From NCBI RefSeq assembly GCF_003443735.1, contig NZ_CP031969.1, positions 7,626,001-7,690,000 on the forward strand: a DNA stretch of 64,000 nt, written 5' to 3'. A program made the position numbers and the translations under genes. Of this stretch, positions 1-7,686 are shown piece by piece (the first letter of the stretch is position 1; each line of letters begins with the position of its first letter). Origin of the DNA: Streptomyces sp. CC0208 (GTDB taxonomy: Bacteria > Actinomycetota > Actinomycetes > Streptomycetales > Streptomycetaceae). The notes under the pieces were generated by a model. The model worked only from the letters and a program-made list of their open reading frames with translations, searched no databases and had not been told where the DNA came from.

Positions 1-669
1 GTCGTGCTGTGGGCTTCCGGGGTGTTCCACGCCGACCGTCGGCAACCCGCGTGCGTGGAGCGCGAATCCGAGCAGCGTGGTCGCCTGTGCCACGCCGGAG
101 ACGACCACGATCCGCTCCGGATCGGCGACCACGCCCCTGCGGCGCGTCAGCAGTTCGGCCAGGGCGGCACGCAGCCGGGGCAGTCCGCGCGGGTCGGGAT
201 AGCCGAGGTCCTGGTGCGGCAGCTCCGACAGCACGCCCCGGTGCGCGGTGGCCCAGGCGGCGCGGGGGAACAACGACAGGTCGGGCGTGCCCGCGACGAA
301 GTCCGCGCGGGTGCCCGGCGTGCGCGGGGCCAGGTCACGCGCGCGTGGCCGGGCGGCCCGCACGGCTCCGCCGACCCAGGTACCGGCTCCCCGGCCGCTG
401 CGCAGATAGCCCTCCGCCGTCAGCTGCTCGTACGCCTCGGTGACCAGCCCGCGCGACACACCGAGGTCGGTGGCCAGGTCCCGGCTCGACGGCAGCCGGG
501 TTCCCGGCACGAGCCGCCCGGACCTGACCGCCTCTCGCAGGGCCGCCTGAAGGGTGCGGCCACGCGTGCGTGCCGGAGCGGAGACGGCGGGCAGCAGCAG
601 TTCCCAGGCGGCCGACCCGACGGGGTCGTCGGGCGGCCGTCGCTCCGGATTGGTCCCCGATGACGTCAT
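1..669 (-). CDS. MocR/PdxR-type GntR regulator with aminotransferase domain (partial, 3' end outside window)
   Basis: The reading frame runs from an ATG at 669 off the left edge, giving 223 visible residues. Residues about 25-95 form a GntR winged helix (PSSRDLATDLGVSRGLVTEAYEQL). A linker follows, then the start of a type I aminotransferase fold (DFVAGTPDLSLFP, then DLGYPDPRGLPRLRAALAEL and VVVSGVAQATTLLG). This order defines MocR regulators, which bind PLP or an amino compound and often control a divergent gene. Here the divergent gene is an EamA exporter only 47 bases away, so it is the likely target. The C-terminal half and PLP lysine lie outside the window. Confidence 0.9.
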   Translation of the reverse strand, partial: MTSSGTNPERRPPDDPVGSAAWELLLPAVSAPARTRGRTLQAALREAVRSGRLVPGTRLPSSRDLATDLGVSRGLVTEAYEQLTAEGYLRSGRGAGTWVGGAVRAARPRARDLAPRTPGTRADFVAGTPDLSLFPRAAWATAHRGVLSELPHQDLGYPDPRGLPRLRAALAELLTRRRGVVADPERIVVVSGVAQATTLLGFALHARGLPTVGVEHPGSPQHD

Positions 670-716
670 GGCACTGGACCTTAAACCGGGCCGCGGCCCT
701 TCCTAGCGTCGTCCCC
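670..716. promoter_or_regulatory. Divergent promoter region between MocR and EamA genes
   Basis: Only 47 bases separate the two start codons. On minus, TAAGGT (complement of 678-683) ends 8 bases before the MocR ATG. On plus, TAGCGT (704-709) ends 7 bases before the EamA ATG. Both fit -10 boxes of leaderless transcripts. The minus -10 overlaps the TTAAAC (681-686) that could serve as the plus -35, so the promoters overlap and one bound regulator could control both. Confidence 0.5.
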
Positions 717-1883
717 ATGAACGCCACCACCACGCGCGGCTCCCTCCTCGCCACGTTCGCCTGCGTCCTCGTCGGAGCGTCCTTCACCGCCAACAGCCTC
801 CTCGGCGACTACCCGTACGCGGGCGGCCAGTTCCTGCGCTACGGCCTTGCCGCGCTGTTGCTGGTACCCCTGGCCGCGCAGGGCGCCGCGGCCCGGTTGC
901 GTGCGCTGGAGCCCCGGCAGTGGACACGCCTCGCGCTCCTGGCCGGCGTGGGCATGGTCGGCTTCAACCTCGCCGTCATCGCCGCCGAACGCACCGCGGA
1001 ACCGGCCGTGCCCGGCGTCTTCGTGGGCTGCGCCCCCGTGCTGGTAGCCGTCCTCGTCCCGCTGCTGGAGGGACGCCGGCCCCGACGCCGGGTCCTGCGG
1101 GGCGCGTCGCTGGTGGCCCTCGGCGCCTTCGCCGTGCAGGGCTGGGGGCGTACGGACGGCGTGGGTATCGCCTTTTCGGTGTGCGCGCTGGCCGGTGAGG
1201 TCGGTTTCGCGGTGCTCGCCGTACCGGTGCTCCGGCCCCTGGGCCCACGGCTGCTGTCCGCCACCGTCTGCGCGGTCGCCGCCGTCGAGGCAGCGGTGGC
1301 CGGACTCCTCCTGGACGGCACCGCGTGGCTGCGCCGCCCCGGCGCCGCCGAGGCCGGCGCGCTGCTGTGGCAGGCGGCGGTCGTCACCGTCGTCGGCTTC
1401 GTGTGCTGGTACATGGGCGTGCAGCGGATCGGCGCGGAGCGCGCCACGCTCTTCTCCGGCCTCATCCCGGTCGCGGCCGCCGGTACCGCACCCCTGGTCG
1501 GCACGGGCTCCTACGGCGCGGCCCAGGCGGTGGGCAGCGCCCTGGTCGGCGCCGGAGTCGCCCTCGGATCGGGGGCGTTGAGCCGCGAACGGAGGGTGTC
1601 AGCGGCTGCCGTCGAGGATGACCCGAGCGACCAGAGCCGGGTCGTCGTTCATCGGGCAGTGGCCGCAACCGGGCAGCCGTACGAGCCGGGCCCGGGGAAT
1701 GATCTGCTTGGCCCGCACGCCCTGCCGACGCACGAGGATCATGTCCCTGGTGCCCCAGGCGACCGTGACCGGCAGCCCCGGGACGTCGTCGGCGAACTGG
1801 ACGGCGGTACCGGCCCGGAGCGTCTCGTCGAACCCCGTGGCCTGCGCGAGGGCGAGCGTCTCGGCGACCACGGCCTCGGGTGA
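717..1883 (+). CDS. EamA/DMT-family membrane exporter
   Basis: Residues 1 to about 295 form ten hydrophobic segments in two five-helix halves, as in the drug/metabolite transporter superfamily (efflux of amino acids or drugs). Segments include LLATFACVLVGASFTANSLL at the N-terminus and AVGSALVGAGVALGSGAL near the end. The ATG at 717 was chosen because earlier in-frame starts would run through the divergent MocR gene. The family normally ends near position 1600, but no stop occurs until 1883. The last ~95 codons are therefore hydrophilic and antisense to the neighbouring hydrolase gene. Either the protein has a spurious tail or the real stop was lost. Substrate unknown; MocR control is inferred from position. 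Confidence 0.82.
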   Translation: MNATTTRGSLLATFACVLVGASFTANSLLGDYPYAGGQFLRYGLAALLLVPLAAQGAAARLRALEPRQWTRLALLAGVGMVGFNLAVIAAERTAEPAVPGVFVGCAPVLVAVLVPLLEGRRPRRRVLRGASLVALGAFAVQGWGRTDGVGIAFSVCALAGEVGFAVLAVPVLRPLGPRLLSATVCAVAAVEAAVAGLLLDGTAWLRRPGAAEAGALLWQAAVVTVVGFVCWYMGVQRIGAERATLFSGLIPVAAAGTAPLVGTGSYGAAQAVGSALVGAGVALGSGALSRERRVSAAAVEDDPSDQSRVVVHRAVAATGQPYEPGPGNDLLGPHALPTHEDHVPGAPGDRDRQPRDVVGELDGGTGPERLVEPRGLREGERLGDHGLG

Positions 1884-2429
1884 ACGCCGGCCAGGGCGGG
1901 AGTAGATGGTGCTGGTGAGCATCGTGCGGCCGGCCGCGCTGCGGGCCAGCTGCTCGACCAGCGGCAGCGGCAGCCGCCGGGAGATGTGCCGCATCGCGAG
2001 CAGCACGCCGAACGCGTAGCGCCGCTCGGCCTCCGACCAGAACCCGGCGGGAGACAGCGCGGTGACGGACCGTACGAGCCGCTCGCGGCCGAGCTCCAGG
2101 GCCAGCAGTCCGCCGAGGGAGTTGCCCGCCACGTGCGGGCGGTCCAGCTCCAGCGCCTCGCAGAGCGCCCCGAACACGGACGTCGTGGTGGCCAGGTCGT
2201 ACGACAGCCCCTCGGGCAGCCCCGGCGACGCGCCGAACCCCGGCAGGTCCACGGCGATCACGTCGCGTTCGGTCGCCAGGATGTCGACCACCGGGTCCCA
2301 GGCCTGGCGGTGGTGGCCTATGCCGTGCAGCAGGAGCAAGGGCTCTCCGCGTCCCACGCGCGCGTAGGAGACGGTCACGGGCTGCGGCCCCGTGGCGGAG
2401 GGGACCTTGAAGGAGACGGTGGCGGACAT
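1599..2429 (-). CDS. Alpha/beta-fold hydrolase
   Basis: A 276-residue cytosolic hydrolase with the oxyanion segment LLLLHGIGHH (31-40) and nucleophile elbow GNSLGG (Ser104). The likely acid is Asp229 in WGTRD and the base is His257 in GCGHCP. The family covers esterases, C-C hydrolases, epoxide hydrolases and haloperoxidases, so the substrate cannot be named. The ATG at 2429 has AAGGAG six bases upstream; an earlier in-frame start at 2474 lacks such a site. The gene is divergent from an ECF41 sigma factor and may be a target of it. Its 3' end overlaps the antisense tail of the EamA gene. Confidence 0.88.
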   Translation of the reverse strand: MSATVSFKVPSATGPQPVTVSYARVGRGEPLLLLHGIGHHRQAWDPVVDILATERDVIAVDLPGFGASPGLPEGLSYDLATTTSVFGALCEALELDRPHVAGNSLGGLLALELGRERLVRSVTALSPAGFWSEAERRYAFGVLLAMRHISRRLPLPLVEQLARSAAGRTMLTSTIYSRPGRRSPEAVVAETLALAQATGFDETLRAGTAVQFADDVPGLPVTVAWGTRDMILVRRQGVRAKQIIPRARLVRLPGCGHCPMNDDPALVARVILDGSR

Positions 2430-2598
2430 GAGGGCTCCTTGACGGCGACTCACGGGGCTGAGGCGGTGACGCACGGCGGACGCGTCGTAGACAGCTTGTC
2501 AGCAATTGCTACTGGCGGGTAGACCCCTCCGGCCGGAAGGGCGCGCCGCACGCCCATATCGCCTGGACACGCACCGGCGTCTGCGTTGGGATGAACCC
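2430..2598. promoter_or_regulatory. Divergent control region, hydrolase / ECF41 sigma gene
   Basis: 169 bases without a gene. It contains TGTCAGCA (2497-2504), resembling the TGTCACA -35 element described for ECF41 promoters. A CGTC-like -10 at the right distance is not convincing, so autoregulation of the sigma gene is only a suggestion. The region also holds the AAGGAG ribosome site of the hydrolase. Confidence 0.3.
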
Positions 2599-3483
2599 GT
2601 GGCCACTGACACCGAGACCGACGTCTTCGAAGAACACCGACCCGTCCTCCTGGGCGTCGCCTACCGCATGCTCGGGCGCGTCGCCGACGCCGAGGACGTG
2701 GTGCAGGAAGCCTGGTTGCGCTGGTCGGCGGCCGACCGGAGCGAGGTGCGCGAGCCGCGCGCCTACCTGGTCCGGGTCACCACGCGCCTGGCGATCGACC
2801 GGCTGCGCCAGGTCAAGGCGCGCGGCGAGACGTACGTCGGCCCCTGGCTGCCCGAGCCGTACGTGACCGACTTCGGGGACACCGTGCCCGACACCGCCGA
2901 GCAGGCGGTCCTCGCCGACTCGGTCTCCCTCGCGGTCCTGGTCGTCATGGAGTCGCTGTCACCGCTGGAGCGGGCGGTGTTCGTCCTCAGGGAGGCCTTC
3001 GGCTACCCCTACGCCGACATCGCCGCCATGCTCGACCGCGGCGAACCCGCCGTACGCCAGCTCGCGGGACGGGCCCGCAGGCACGTGGAGGAACGACGGC
3101 CGCGCTTCGACGTCGACCCGGTCCGGCGCCGCGACCTGACGGAGCGCTTCCTCGCCGCCGCGGGCGGCGGCGACCTGAAGGAGCTGCTGTCGCTGCTCGC
3201 CCCGGACGTCCGGCTCGTCGGGGACAGCGGCGGCAAGAGCAAGGCGCCGCTGCGGGTCCTGGAGTCCGCCGACCACGTGGGCCGCTTCCTCGTCGGTGTC
3301 GCCGGGAAGGGCGTCCCGGACATCTCCTGGCGGTTCCTGGAGGTCAACGGCGGGCCCGCGGTGCTCATCCTGTCGGGGGGCAAGCCCGACTCCGTCTTCC
3401 AACTGGACGTCCTGGACGGCCGCATCCAGTCCGTCTACGTCATCCGCAACCCCGACAAGCTGCACTCCCTGGCCGCTGTCTGA
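2599..3483 (+). CDS. ECF41-family RNA polymerase sigma factor (SigJ-like) with SnoaL-like C-terminal domain
   Basis: The 294-residue protein has sigma region 2 at about 10-75 (AYRMLGRVADAEDVVQEAWL) and region 4 at about 110-165 (PLERAVFVLREAFGYPYADI). A SnoaL/NTF2-like domain follows at about 178-290. The ECF41 hallmarks are visible: WLPEP (83-87) in the linker between sigma2 and sigma4, DSGGK (209-213) for the usual DGGGK, and NGGPA (250-254). In this family the C-terminal domain tunes sigma activity in place of a separate anti-sigma factor, and none is encoded nearby. The GTG at 2599 gives the standard N-terminus. ECF41 genes usually neighbour oxidoreductase or carboxymuconolactone decarboxylase genes; here the neighbour is an alpha/beta hydrolase. 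Confidence 0.92.
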   Translation: MATDTETDVFEEHRPVLLGVAYRMLGRVADAEDVVQEAWLRWSAADRSEVREPRAYLVRVTTRLAIDRLRQVKARGETYVGPWLPEPYVTDFGDTVPDTAEQAVLADSVSLAVLVVMESLSPLERAVFVLREAFGYPYADIAAMLDRGEPAVRQLAGRARRHVEERRPRFDVDPVRRRDLTERFLAAAGGGDLKELLSLLAPDVRLVGDSGGKSKAPLRVLESADHVGRFLVGVAGKGVPDISWRFLEVNGGPAVLILSGGKPDSVFQLDVLDGRIQSVYVIRNPDKLHSLAAV

Positions 3484-3539
3484 ACACCTCGTCAACGCTG
3501 TGTGGCATCAGGCCCGCGCGCCCCGCAGGGGATCGACGA

Positions 3540-3574
3540 TTGGTCTTGACCAAGGGTGGGGGCCGCCCTATGGT
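3540..3574 (+). promoter_or_regulatory. Promoter with DasR/dre-like palindrome over the -35 box
   Basis: TTGACC (3546-3551) and TATGGT (3569-3574) are separated by exactly 17 bases, a strong sigma-70-type promoter for the UTRA regulator gene. The -35 lies within the near-perfect palindrome TTGGTCTTGACCAA (3540-3553). This closely resembles the dre operator of DasR (core TGGTCTAGACCA). The site could serve autoregulation by the downstream HutC/UTRA protein or repression by DasR itself. Confidence 0.7.
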
Positions 3575-3650
3575 CGCAGAGAAGTGCAACAACCTTTAAT
3601 AAACAAGGGCGCGAAAACGCCGCCGGACCACGGCGATTGCGGAGGACAGG

Positions 3651-4412
3651 GTGGGGACCACGCAGCTCGAATCGGTGCCGGAACCGAAGTACTGGCATCT
3701 CAAGACCGTGCTCAGTGAGGCACTGGACTCCGAATTCTCCGTGGGCGAGATCCTGCCCAACGAGCGCGACCTCGCCGCCCGTTTCGGCGTCGCCCGCGCC
3801 ACGCTCCGCCAGGCTCTGGAGCAGTTGGAGCTGGAAGGCAGGCTGCAGCGCCGCCGCGGTGTCGGGACGACCGTCGCCCCGCCGCGGGTGGGCGTGGCCG
3901 TCGGCAGCGAGCAGCAGGCCTGGCCCGGTGCGGCCGGCGACGACTGGCAGACCGTCGACTGCGCCGCCGCGGTGCCGCCCGCGTCCGTCGCGGACGCGCT
4001 CGGCACCGACCGCGAGCAGGCGGTGCACACCGTGCGCCGCTCCCGGATGACCCACGGCCAGCCCGTCGCCGCCGAACTGCTGTACATCCCCGAGGCGTCG
4101 GTGCCGGAGCTCTCCGCCATAGACGCGCCGTCCGGGGCCGCACGCGCGCGTGCCGTGCTGCGCGAGCTGCAGCGGCTGGAGCTGGAGAGCCGTGAGAACG
4201 CCGTCGAACTCGGCTCGGCCCGCGCGGACGACGCGAAGGAACTGGACCGCCTGCCCGGCGCCCCGGTGCTCGTCGTCACCACCCGCTACCTGGCCGGGGG
4301 CCGCACCGCCGCGGTCTCGGTGGCCACCTACCGCGCGGACACCTGCCGGCTGACCTTCGGGGACTCCGGCGCCGTGGAGATCCACGAGGGGCCGGAACGC
4401 CAGGCCTCCTGA
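3651..4412 (+). CDS. GntR-family regulator, HutC/UTRA subfamily (DasR-like)
   Basis: The 253 residues match the usual length of DasR-type regulators. An N-terminal GntR winged helix spans about 12-78 (LPNERDLAARFGVARATLRQ, then QRRRGVGTTVAPP). A UTRA effector domain spans about 95-245 and in this subfamily binds phosphosugars or small organic acids. The GTG at 3651 has GGAGG five bases upstream. Its promoter overlaps a dre-like palindrome. The convergent neighbour is a ROK-family regulator, consistent with control of sugar or aminosugar use, though no transporter or enzyme for such a sugar lies nearby. Effector unknown. Confidence 0.88.
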   Translation: MGTTQLESVPEPKYWHLKTVLSEALDSEFSVGEILPNERDLAARFGVARATLRQALEQLELEGRLQRRRGVGTTVAPPRVGVAVGSEQQAWPGAAGDDWQTVDCAAAVPPASVADALGTDREQAVHTVRRSRMTHGQPVAAELLYIPEASVPELSAIDAPSGAARARAVLRELQRLELESRENAVELGSARADDAKELDRLPGAPVLVVTTRYLAGGRTAAVSVATYRADTCRLTFGDSGAVEIHEGPERQAS

Positions 4413-4427
4413 GCGACACGGCCGCAC

Positions 4428-4451
4428 CCGGGCCTCTCCCGAGGTCCGGGC
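4428..4451. terminator. Hairpin terminator between convergent UTRA and ROK genes
   Basis: Arms CCCGGGCCTC (4428-4437) and GAGGTCCGGG (4442-4451) form a 10-bp stem with one G-U pair and a 4-base loop. It lies in the short gap between two stop codons and could serve both strands. No T-tract is present, as is common in Streptomyces. Confidence 0.65.
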
Positions 4452-4460
4452 GCCGCTGCG

Positions 4461-5708
4461 TCACCGTCGTGCGGTGACCGTGCCCTCCACAGCGAACAGC
4501 TGCTCCTCCACGTGGTCCAGGGCCAGGCGCAGCGCACCCGTCGCGACGGCCGCCTCGCCCAGGATCGACAGGGCGACCTTCGGCGGACGCAGGCAGTAGC
4601 GGGCCAACTCGCGCCGCAGTGGCTCCAGTACACCGTCCAGGCCGGCCGCCCAGCCGCCCACCACGACGAGTTCCGGGTCCAGGGCCAGGACCAGGGCCGC
4701 CACGTCGTGCACGAGCCGCTGGAGGAAGCGGTCCACGGCCGCTCGGGCCCGCTGGTCGCCCTCCCGGGCCTGCGCGAAGACCTCGGCGACGGCCTGCTCG
4801 TCGAGCGGGTGCAAGGGCTCGTCCGTGGTGGACAGCAGCGTCTCCGGAGTGACCTCGCGGCCCAGCAGATGCAGCGCGCCGATCTCCCCGGCCGCCCCGC
4901 CGTACCCCCGGTGCAGCCTGCCGCCGATCAGTGAACCCGCCCCCGGGCTCAGCCCGGCCAGCACGAACACGACGTCGTCGGACTCGGTCGCGGAACCCTT
5001 CCAGTGCTCGGCGACCGCGGCCGCGTTGGCATCGTTCTCGACCAGCACCGGGCACTTGAAGGAACGGCTGAGCCGCTCGCCCAGCCGCAGCCCCGTCCAC
5101 TCGGGCAGCGCCGCGCACAACCGTATGGTGCCGTCCGCCTCCACGATGCCCGGCGAGGCGACCCCCACCGCCCACAGGGAGTCGCGCGCGACCCCGGCCC
5201 GGCGCAGCAGTTCGGCGACCGCGGTGCGCAGCCGCTCCAGGCGCTCCTCGGCCGAGGCCGTCTCCTCGACGTCCTTGGCCACGGCGCCGAGCACCCGGCC
5301 GTCGAGGTCGGACAGCAGCGCGGCGACCCGATGCGGGCCGATGTCGAGGCCCAGCAGGTGCCCGGCCTCCGCCCGGAACCGGAAGCGCCGCGCGGGCCGC
5401 CCCTGTCGTCGGGCGACGCTCTCGTCCGCGGCCTTCTCGACGACCAGGCCGCCCTCGATGAGCCCTTCGACGACCCCCTCGACCGTCGGCCGGGACAGGC
5501 CCGTCACCCGGGTGATCTCGGTCAGCGTCGCGCAGTCCGTGGCACGCAGCGCGTGCAGCACCACCGCGGAATTGATCCTTCGCAGGAGCGAGGGGTCCCC
5601 GCCGGTCAGTCGCCCCAACGTCCGTCCTCCCAGCTCGCGCGCGTGTTGGGCGGATCGTACTCGGCCGAACGCCCCCTCGGCAGTGCCGGGCAGGGAGATA
5701 CGTCCCAC
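4461..5708 (-). CDS. ROK-family transcriptional regulator, zinc motif absent
   Basis: The 415 residues comprise an N-terminal winged helix (about 38-90, INSAVVLHALRATDCATLTE) and a ROK/sugar-kinase-like domain. The latter shows GLDIGPHRVAALLSDLDG near 135 and the ENDANAAA segment near 250. After AGEIG near 300, where ROK proteins usually carry CxCGxxGC for zinc, the sequence is ALHLLGREVTPETLL with no cysteine. Zinc binding and sugar-kinase activity are therefore doubtful, and a purely regulatory protein is more likely. The GTG at 5708 has no clear ribosome site, so the first ~35 residues are uncertain. Convergent with the UTRA regulator. Confidence 0.85.
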   Translation of the reverse strand: MGRISLPGTAEGAFGRVRSAQHARELGGRTLGRLTGGDPSLLRRINSAVVLHALRATDCATLTEITRVTGLSRPTVEGVVEGLIEGGLVVEKAADESVARRQGRPARRFRFRAEAGHLLGLDIGPHRVAALLSDLDGRVLGAVAKDVEETASAEERLERLRTAVAELLRRAGVARDSLWAVGVASPGIVEADGTIRLCAALPEWTGLRLGERLSRSFKCPVLVENDANAAAVAEHWKGSATESDDVVFVLAGLSPGAGSLIGGRLHRGYGGAAGEIGALHLLGREVTPETLLSTTDEPLHPLDEQAVAEVFAQAREGDQRARAAVDRFLQRLVHDVAALVLALDPELVVVGGWAAGLDGVLEPLRRELARYCLRPPKVALSILGEAAVATGALRLALDHVEEQLFAVEGTVTARR

Positions 5709-5728
5709 GCCCCGGCCGGGCGCTCGGC

Positions 5729-6394
5729 TCAGCCCGGCGCCACGAACCCCGACTCATACGCCGCGATCACCGCCTGGGTGCGATCGCGCGCCCCCAGCTT
5801 CGCCAGCACGCCGCTGACGTGCGACTTGACCGTCTCGGTGCCGACGACCAGGCGCGCGGCGATCTCCGCGTTGGACAGACCGCGCGTCATCAGCCGCAGC
5901 ACCTCGGCCTCCCGCTCGGTGAGCTGGGCCCGTTCCATCGCGGCCCGGGCGGCCCGGTTGCCGTCCTCGTCGCCGCCGTACTGGGCGGCCAGCTGCCGTA
6001 CCGAGGCGGGGAACAGCAGCGACTCGCCCTCGGCGACCAGCCGCACGGCGTGCACGATCTCGGCAGGGCGGGCCCGCTTCAGCAGGAACCCGTCGGCACC
6101 GGCCCGCAGTGCCTCGTACACGTACTCGTCGTTCTCGAACGTCGTCACCACGACGATCTTCGGCGGTCGCTCGACCGTCCGCAGCACCGCGCGCGTGGCC
6201 TCGATGCCGTCCATCAGGGGCATCCGTACGTCCATGGCGACCACGTCGGGCCGCAGCCGCCGCACCAGGGGGATCACCGCCGCCCCGTCGGCCGCCTCGC
6301 CGACGACCTCGATGTCGGGCTGCGCCTCCAGCACCGCCCGCAGACCGGCGCGTACGAGGGGCTCGTCGTCGACGAGGAGAACGGTGACCGGCAT
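5729..6394 (-). CDS. NarL/FixJ-type two-component response regulator
   Basis: The 221-residue protein has a receiver domain (1-120) with acidic pair Asp9/Asp10, phospho-acceptor Asp55 (MDVRMP) and a conserved Lys in the LLKRA segment. A LuxR-type helix-turn-helix follows at about 152-215 (LTEREAEVLRLMTRGLSNAE). It begins 14 bases after the stop of the upstream histidine kinase gene, so the pair is an operon. Targets probably include the divergent ABC exporter, the usual arrangement in Streptomyces. Confidence 0.95.
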   Translation of the reverse strand: MPVTVLLVDDEPLVRAGLRAVLEAQPDIEVVGEAADGAAVIPLVRRLRPDVVAMDVRMPLMDGIEATRAVLRTVERPPKIVVVTTFENDEYVYEALRAGADGFLLKRARPAEIVHAVRLVAEGESLLFPASVRQLAAQYGGDEDGNRAARAAMERAQLTEREAEVLRLMTRGLSNAEIAARLVVGTETVKSHVSGVLAKLGARDRTQAVIAAYESGFVAPG

Positions 6395-6408
6395 CCCGTC
6401 AGCGTAGA

Positions 6409-7578
6409 TCAGCGCAACGGCAGCTCGGCATGCACCTGCCAGTCACCCCGGTCGGGTCCGGTGTGCGCGTGGCCGCCGAGCAGGGCCGCGCGTTCGCGGA
6501 TGCCGCGCAGCCCGCTGCCCCGCCCGGGGCCCGGTATGTCGGCCGTCAGCGGATTGCGGACCTCCAGGGCCAGGGCCTCACCCGTGACGTCGATACGGAC
6601 CCGGACCGGGACGGCCCCCGCGTGCCGCAGCACATTGGTCAGCGCCTCCTGGAGGATCCGGTAGCCCTCCCGGGAGACAGGCCCCGGCACGGTGTCCACC
6701 GGCCCGGTCAGTTCGGCGTCCACCTTCGCGCCCGACGCGCGCGCGGACTCCAGCAGCCGGTCGGCGTCCGTCAGCGTCGGGCGGCTGCTCACCGGCCGCT
6801 CCGACTCGCGCAGAATGCCGAGGACACGCTCCAGGTCCTCCAGCGCGGCCCGGCCGGTCTCCTCGATGGCGTCCAGCGCACGGTCCGTGAACGCCGGATC
6901 GCCGGCCGCGCGGGCGGCGCCCGCCTGGACGACGGCGACGGTCAGGGCGTGCCCGATCGAGTCGTGCAGCTCACGCGCGATACGGGTGCGCTCCAGAAGC
7001 TGCTCGGTGCGCTCCTCCAGGGCAGCCAGACGCTCGGCGGGGGAGGGACCGAGCAGCCGCAGCGCGAGCGCGGTGATCAGCAGGCCCGAGCCGACCACGG
7101 TCGCCGCCAGCGCGGCCAACGACACGGGCGCGAGCAGGACGTGCCACCACCGGTGCCCGCCGAGGAGGATCAGCACCCCCTCGTCGACGTCCTGGCCGAA
7201 GGCCGACGCCACCAGGTCCACCGAACTGAGGAGCAGTTTCACGCTGAGCATCGCCGTCGCCCAGCCGAGCAGCAGCCGCGCCTCCAGCCACAGCACGAGC
7301 CGACCCCGGTCGCGCCAGGACACCGACGGCGCGACGACGATGTCGCTGCTCTCGCTGTTGTGCCGGTGCCCGGTCAGCAGCAGCCTCGCCTGGAGCCCCT
7401 CCACGGTGCGCATCGCGGGCACCAGAGCGGCGGGCGCGAGCGTCACGGCCGCGACCAGCCAGGTCCACCACGCCTCCTCGACGAACATCCACATGGCCGG
7501 CCACACGACGGCGATGAACAGATGCAGCCATCGTGTGTACGTCACCGCCCGGCCGAACGGGCGCAGCAAGCGGACCAT
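6409..7578 (-). CDS. Membrane histidine kinase, NarL-partner (HisKA_3) class
   Basis: The 389-residue protein has about four to six membrane segments in residues 15-180 with no sizable extracellular domain, so it probably senses the membrane itself. A HisKA_3 dimerization segment has the phospho-accepting His205 in ELHDSIGH. The ATPase domain has EALTNVLRHAG for the N box and GRGSGLRGIRERAALLGG for the G box. The ATG at 7578 was chosen because earlier in-frame codons run through the divergent ABC gene. No good ribosome site is seen. It forms a pair with the downstream response regulator. Confidence 0.92.
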   Translation of the reverse strand: MVRLLRPFGRAVTYTRWLHLFIAVVWPAMWMFVEEAWWTWLVAAVTLAPAALVPAMRTVEGLQARLLLTGHRHNSESSDIVVAPSVSWRDRGRLVLWLEARLLLGWATAMLSVKLLLSSVDLVASAFGQDVDEGVLILLGGHRWWHVLLAPVSLAALAATVVGSGLLITALALRLLGPSPAERLAALEERTEQLLERTRIARELHDSIGHALTVAVVQAGAARAAGDPAFTDRALDAIEETGRAALEDLERVLGILRESERPVSSRPTLTDADRLLESARASGAKVDAELTGPVDTVPGPVSREGYRILQEALTNVLRHAGAVPVRVRIDVTGEALALEVRNPLTADIPGPGRGSGLRGIRERAALLGGHAHTGPDRGDWQVHAELPLR

Positions 7579-7686
7579 TGCGTCATCGTGCCAGCCGCCA
7601 CCGACAACCAGCCTCCCCCGCACGGGGGAGACGATCTCCACGCGCGGGGGAGGCCCCGCTTCCGCGGCACCGGCCAGGCTGCTGCC
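7579..7686. promoter_or_regulatory. Divergent promoter region, histidine kinase / ABC exporter
   Basis: 108 bases between the kinase start on minus and the ATPase start on plus. No convincing -35/-10 pair or ribosome site was found on either strand. The arrangement suggests that the response regulator binds here. Confidence 0.35.
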
